Source of the DNA: Enterococcus montenegrensis | Lineage (GTDB): Bacteria; Bacillota; Bacilli; Lactobacillales; Enterococcaceae | DNA: 64,000 nucleotides | Assembly: GCF_029983095.1 (NCBI RefSeq) | Contig: NZ_CP120467.1 | Location: forward strand, 738,501 to 802,500 | Direction of reading: 5' to 3' | Shown here: piece by piece, positions 60,514-64,000 of the stretch | Layout: the number at the start of each line of letters is the position of its first letter | Position numbering within the stretch: position 1 is the first letter of the stretch | The notes under the pieces: generated by a model | Databases searched by the model: none | Told to the model about the DNA's origin: nothing | Seen by the model: only the letters and a program-made list of their open reading frames with translations | Program-made: the position numbers and the translations under genes

Positions 60514-61959
60514 GTGAAGGATGCAACGTATTACGCGGAGGCATTAAAAGCTGGGAATATTTCGATTGAGACGCTTTTAACCGAGATAACCAAAAAAGCA
60601 GCCGCAGAAGGTAAATTAAACGCTTTTGTTAGTGATTTTGATGTTATCGCAGCCAAAAAAGAATATGAACACAATAAAGATGGTGTATTTGGTGGTTTGC
60701 CTGTACCACTAAAAATTTTAGGACAAAATAAGGCAGGCTGGGCACAAACCTCGGCTTCACGAATTTTTAAAGATGCCAAAGCTAGCCACACAAATAATTT
60801 TGTGAAATCTTTAGCTGCAAGTGGTTTGACACCTTTTGGTCAAACCAACGCACCAGAATTTGGGTTTAAAAATATTACCGATCCGACACTTTACGGTCCA
60901 ACACGTAACCCGTGGAATTTAGCCTATTCTCCTGGTGGTTCAAGCGGTGGGGCAGCGGCGGCTGTTGCCGCAGGGATTTTTCCTTTGGCAGCGGCAAGTG
61001 ATGGCGGTGGTTCGATTCGCATTCCGGCTTCTTTTAGCGGATTGATTGGCTTAAAGCCAACCCGTGGCACGATTCCGACCGGCCCAGATTCTTGGCGTGA
61101 CTGGCAAGGAGCAGCAATCAATTTTGCATTAACCGTTTCCATGCGGGATACAGAAAAACTCTTCTACGCTATGCGAGGGCAACATCCGGCAGCCCCTTAT
61201 CAAGCACCAAAACTAGAGTGGGAAGATAAACCAACTAAAAATAAATTGAAGGTTGCCTATACCACAACCTCACCAGTTAAAAGTGATGTCTCAAAAGAAG
61301 CAAAAAAAGCTGTAAAGGATGCGGCTGAATTTTTACAGCAAGCTGGACATGAAGTCACAGAAATCACTTATCCACTTGATGGCAAACAACTGATTTTAGA
61401 TTATTACAAAATGAATGGTGCTGAAACAGCGGCAATGTTTGCTGAAATACAACAAGGAATTGGGCGTAACGTCACAAAAGAGGACATGGAGTTAATGACT
61501 TGGGGAATTTACCAAGCAGGGTTGAAGACCTCGGCGGCAAAATATGTGGCAACTTTACAAAATTGGGATCGTGCAGCCTTTGTCATGGAGGAATTATTTA
61601 CACAATACGATTTATTTTTAACACCGACAACTGCATACCCAGCACCGAAAATTGATGCAAGCCTACAAAGTGAAGCAATTTTTGCTAAATTAGCGCAAGC
61701 TGAAAATTTGTCTGAGGCACAAGCAGACGCACTTGTGTATGAAATGTTTGAAAAAAGCTTGGCTCTTTCGCCTTTTACCCAATTGGCTAACTTAACTGGG
61801 GAACCGGCAATTAGTTTGCCGACTTATCTTACTGCTGAAGGGCTACCTTTAGGAATTCAATTTATGGCAGCTAAGGGTCGGGAAGATTTACTTTTTCAAA
61901 TTGGTACTATTTTTGAAGTAAATAAAAAATTTCATTTACCAAAAGCGTATCAAGATTAA
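60514..61959 (+). CDS. Amidase (amidase signature family)
   Basis: 481-residue cytoplasmic amidohydrolase. Ser-cisSer-Lys triad region is intact: Lys in [24 protein letters not shown], and the Ser in [18 protein letters not shown]. Length and motifs fit the general amidase/6-aminohexanoate hydrolase-like group and not GatA with its partners. GTG start with AGGAGG upstream. Substrate unknown; the amino-acid ABC genes downstream might import a related compound. Confidence 0.9.
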   Translation: MKDATYYAEALKAGNISIETLLTEITKKAAAEGKLNAFVSDFDVIAAKKEYEHNKDGVFGGLPVPLKILGQNKAGWAQTSASRIFKDAKASHTNNFVKSLAASGLTPFGQTNAPEFGFKNITDPTLYGPTRNPWNLAYSPGGSSGGAAAAVAAGIFPLAAASDGGGSIRIPASFSGLIGLKPTRGTIPTGPDSWRDWQGAAINFALTVSMRDTEKLFYAMRGQHPAAPYQAPKLEWEDKPTKNKLKVAYTTTSPVKSDVSKEAKKAVKDAAEFLQQAGHEVTEITYPLDGKQLILDYYKMNGAETAAMFAEIQQGIGRNVTKEDMELMTWGIYQAGLKTSAAKYVATLQNWDRAAFVMEELFTQYDLFLTPTTAYPAPKIDASLQSEAIFAKLAQAENLSEAQADALVYEMFEKSLALSPFTQLANLTGEPAISLPTYLTAEGLPLGIQFMAAKGREDLLFQIGTIFEVNKKFHLPKAYQD

Positions 61960-62086
61960 ATTGGACAAGACCAAACATATTGTTGCTGCTAGCTTTGGGG
62001 AATAAAAAGCATTCGCGGGTATTTGTATTTAACCTAGTAAATAAAAACTAGGATTAATAAATAATAAGCATTACAGGGGGAAGACG

Positions 62087-62938
62087 ATGAAAAAATGGGC
62101 AACATTAGCAGTTATTGCAGTAAGCGGGATGGTTTTAGCCGCCTGTGGTAATGGAAATAGTAATACAAAAGCAGCAACAAAAGATGATAGTTGGGCTAAA
62201 GTAGAAAAGGAAAAAAACTTAACCGTTGCAACTTCGGGTACGTTATTTCCTTCTTCATACTATAACGATAAAAATGAATTAAATGGTTATGATGTGGACG
62301 TGGCCAAAGAAGTCGCCAAACGTTTGGGCGTCAAAGTTACTTTTAAGGAATACAATGTAGACGGTCAAATTTCTTCAATTAATCGCGGTGAGGCAGATTT
62401 TGCGGCTAATGACTTTGGTTTATCAAAAGAGCGGGCTAAGAAATTTTCCTTATCAGTGCCTATTAAATATTCTTTTGATAGCATGATTGTCCGAAAAAGT
62501 GATGATTCTGGTATCCATTCACTAGCTGATTTAAAAGGAAAAAAAGCCGCCGGTGAACCGAATACGAGCTATATGAAAATTGCGGAAAAATATGGGGCAA
62601 CACCTGTAACTTATGATAATGCGACAAATGATCAATATCTAACCGACGTTGCCAATGGACGCACTGATGTTATCTTAAATGATTATTATTTACAAAAAAT
62701 GTCCGTTGCAGCATTACCGGCTATTCCTGTTAAAATTTTAGAGGACGTGTATTTTAACGCTAACCACACAGGCTTTTTGTTTGTTAAAGAGCACAAGGCT
62801 TTAAAAGAAAAAGTTGATGAAACGCTAAAAGCTATGCAAAAAGACGGCTCGTTGAAAAAAATCTCTGAAACTTATTTTCAAACTGACGTTTCAGTTAAAC
62901 CAAAACAAGAAATTAAAGAAACGGTGTCACCAGACTAA
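62087..62938 (+). CDS. Amino-acid ABC transporter binding lipoprotein
   Basis: 283-residue family 3 solute-binding protein. Lipobox LAACGN at residues 17-22. Typical segments: LTVATSGTLFPSSYYNDKNE, LNGYDVDVAKEVAKRLGVKV, ISSINRGEADFAANDFGLSK and the ending DGSLKKISETYF. Arrangement with the next permease resembles cystine/polar amino-acid systems. GGGGGAAG precedes the ATG. Confidence 0.92.
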   Translation: MKKWATLAVIAVSGMVLAACGNGNSNTKAATKDDSWAKVEKEKNLTVATSGTLFPSSYYNDKNELNGYDVDVAKEVAKRLGVKVTFKEYNVDGQISSINRGEADFAANDFGLSKERAKKFSLSVPIKYSFDSMIVRKSDDSGIHSLADLKGKKAAGEPNTSYMKIAEKYGATPVTYDNATNDQYLTDVANGRTDVILNDYYLQKMSVAALPAIPVKILEDVYFNANHTGFLFVKEHKALKEKVDETLKAMQKDGSLKKISETYFQTDVSVKPKQEIKETVSPD

Positions 62939-63606
62939 TGTATATTCCAAAGCTTGATTTTGGCTTGATGCTTGCATCATTACCTTTTGTGTTGCAAGGC
63001 TTAAGTTATACGTTAGGGATTAGTTTGATTACTTTTTTATTGGGAAATATAATTGGGGTAATTCTTACAGTCTTGTCTTTTTTACCTAGTAAGATATTAC
63101 GCAACCTAATTCGTTTTTATATCTCCTTTTTACGGGGAGTCCCAGCTCTGGTTTTGTTATTCTTACTTTATTTTGGGTTGCCATATCAACTGCCGGCGCT
63201 AACGGCTGCGATTATCTGCTTTAGCCTAACCAGCAGTGCTTTTATCGGCGAAATTTATCGTGGCGCTATTACAGGAGTAGAGCATGGACAATGGGATGCA
63301 GCTTACGCTACTGGCTTGAATTTTTGGCAGACGATCCGACTTATTATTTTGCCGCAAGCTTTTCGCTTATCCGTGCCGGCTTTAGGAAATGTGGCAATGG
63401 ATTTAGTTAAAGGAACTTCACTGGCAGCCATGATTACGATTCCTGATATTTTTCAAAAGGCCAAAATTGTTGGCGGTCGGACATTTGATTATATGTCGAT
63501 GTATATTTTAGTCGCTTTAATTTATTGGGGATTATGTATTTTGATTGGCTTTTGCCAACATCATTTGGAAAAATATTTTGAAAAACGTTTTGGCACGATA
63601 GACTAA
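62938..63606 (+). CDS. Amino-acid ABC transporter permease
   Basis: 222-residue HisM/TcyB-type permease, about five helices. Conserved blocks: FYISFLRGVPALVLLFLLYF, AFIGEIYRGAITGVEHGQWD and AAYATGLNFWQTIRLIILPQ (EAA loop). ATG shares a base with the binding-protein stop (TAATG). No ATPase follows within the window, so it may lie further right or elsewhere. Confidence 0.93.
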   Translation: MYIPKLDFGLMLASLPFVLQGLSYTLGISLITFLLGNIIGVILTVLSFLPSKILRNLIRFYISFLRGVPALVLLFLLYFGLPYQLPALTAAIICFSLTSSAFIGEIYRGAITGVEHGQWDAAYATGLNFWQTIRLIILPQAFRLSVPALGNVAMDLVKGTSLAAMITIPDIFQKAKIVGGRTFDYMSMYILVALIYWGLCILIGFCQHHLEKYFEKRFGTID

Positions 63607-63781
63607 GCCAAATGGTAGTGAGGGGATAGTTTTTTTTGCTATTCAAGATTACTGTAAAAGGATGATTAAATGTACAGAAAAATGCATATATTTAAATAAT
63701 TATGAAAAAAATACTTGTGCATTTTTTTGTAACCTGTTATCCTTTGGGTAACGTTTACAAAAAAATTGGGAAGGAGGAAGC

Positions 63782-63862
63782 ATGATGATTACATTAAACG
63801 AACTAAAATTCCATTCATTCATCGCAAATATTTCCTTACTCCCGTATGATATTTCCAATTAG
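63782..63862 (+). CDS. Leader-peptide-like small ORF
   Basis: 26 codons (or 25 from the second ATG at 63785), MMITLNELKFHSFIANISLL ending YDISN, behind an excellent AAGGAGG site. A terminator follows 27 bases after the stop. Upstream, GTTATCC/GGGTAAC within TTTTTTTGTAA/TTACAAAAAAA forms another hairpin (63722-63765). This looks like a regulatory leader for a gene right of the window, or a tiny stand-alone peptide. Confidence 0.5.
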   Translation: MMITLNELKFHSFIANISLLPYDISN

Positions 63863-63888
63863 TGCAATAGTATGCTGAATTAACAGTC

Positions 63889-63929
63889 AGACTCTGCCTT
63901 GGGTTTTATACTCGGGTAGAGTCTTTTTT
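63889..63929 (+). terminator. Terminator after the leader-peptide ORF
   Basis: AGACTCTGCC (63889-63898) and GGTAGAGTCT (63915-63924) then a T run. A further hairpin (ATAAAAGCTA/TAGCTTTTAT, 63943-63952 and 63975-63984) follows. Confidence 0.75.
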
Positions 63930-64000
63930 GCGCGCAAAAATGATAAAAGCTATATCTTGCCAGAAGATTTTATCTAGCTTTTATAATAAAAACAGGCAAG

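Noticed and set aside
1..64000. CRISPR arrays, tRNA and rRNA genes, complete insertion sequences
   Set aside because: None was seen on reading the window; no regularly spaced repeats, cloverleaf-like sequences or transposase genes were found.

Overview
The window looks like chromosome of a low-GC Gram-positive coccus of the Enterococcaceae (Enterococcus or a close relative). This is inferred from gene content and overall AT-rich composition: the ireB-ruvX-DUF1292 cluster, Rex, Gram-positive lipoproteins with clear lipoboxes, strong AGGAGG ribosome sites with frequent TTG/GTG starts, and zinc-independent ribosomal protein paralogues. No rRNA, tRNA or CRISPR array was seen.

Layout. 1-1.3 kb: the 3' end of a tyrosine recombinase, so a mobile element probably ends here. 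1.5-13 kb: a glycan-use locus with an ArsR-like regulator divergent from a GH2 enzyme, an ABC sugar importer without its ATPase, a DUF624 protein, a GH92 alpha-mannosidase and a GtaA-like (DUF4965) protein; a cre site and a palindrome lie in the divergent promoter. 13.4-14.4 kb: AbrB-family membrane protein. 14.5-17.7 kb: a TPP riboswitch controlling a thiamine-precursor ABC importer. 17.7-31.9 kb: a molybdenum island holding a molybdopterin oxidoreductase with a four-cluster ferredoxin subunit and an FAD reductase, a TDT/TehA-type channel, modABC, and what looks like a complete Moco pathway (mobA, moeA, a mobB-moaC fusion, moaB, moeB, moaE, moaD, moaA). An identical 15-base palindrome sits before the enzyme operon and in the mobA/moeA divergent region, so one regulator may control enzyme and cofactor supply.

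32-46 kb: mixed core and accessory genes. They include a GC-richer PAP2 phosphatase, alanine dehydrogenase, a potassium channel, a C39-like protease, an operon of zinc-free S14, L32 and L33 behind a Zur-like box together with an unrecognised protein, an ABC-F protein, Rex, an UPF0718/DUF1980 pair, ireB-ruvX-DUF1292, and an EamA transporter gene broken in an A10 run beside an AraC regulator. 46-51 kb: an NAD(P)-binding protein and a four-gene surface operon whose two secreted proteins share a C-terminal domain. 51-56 kb: a FtsX-type ABC exporter with a divergent TetR regulator, and a DUF697 protein. 56.5-60 kb: an exopolysaccharide operon (degenerate GGDEF membrane protein, 45-residue membrane protein, GT2 synthase, GH8 hydrolase). 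60.5-64 kb: an amidase, an amino-acid ABC binding protein and permease, and a leader-peptide-like ORF followed by a terminator.

The candidates most likely to be undescribed are the shared Moco-linked palindrome, the four-gene surface system at 47.5-51.2 kb, the unknown gene in the zinc-starvation ribosomal operon, and the degenerate-GGDEF polysaccharide operon. Functions are read from motifs and context; no database search was run.
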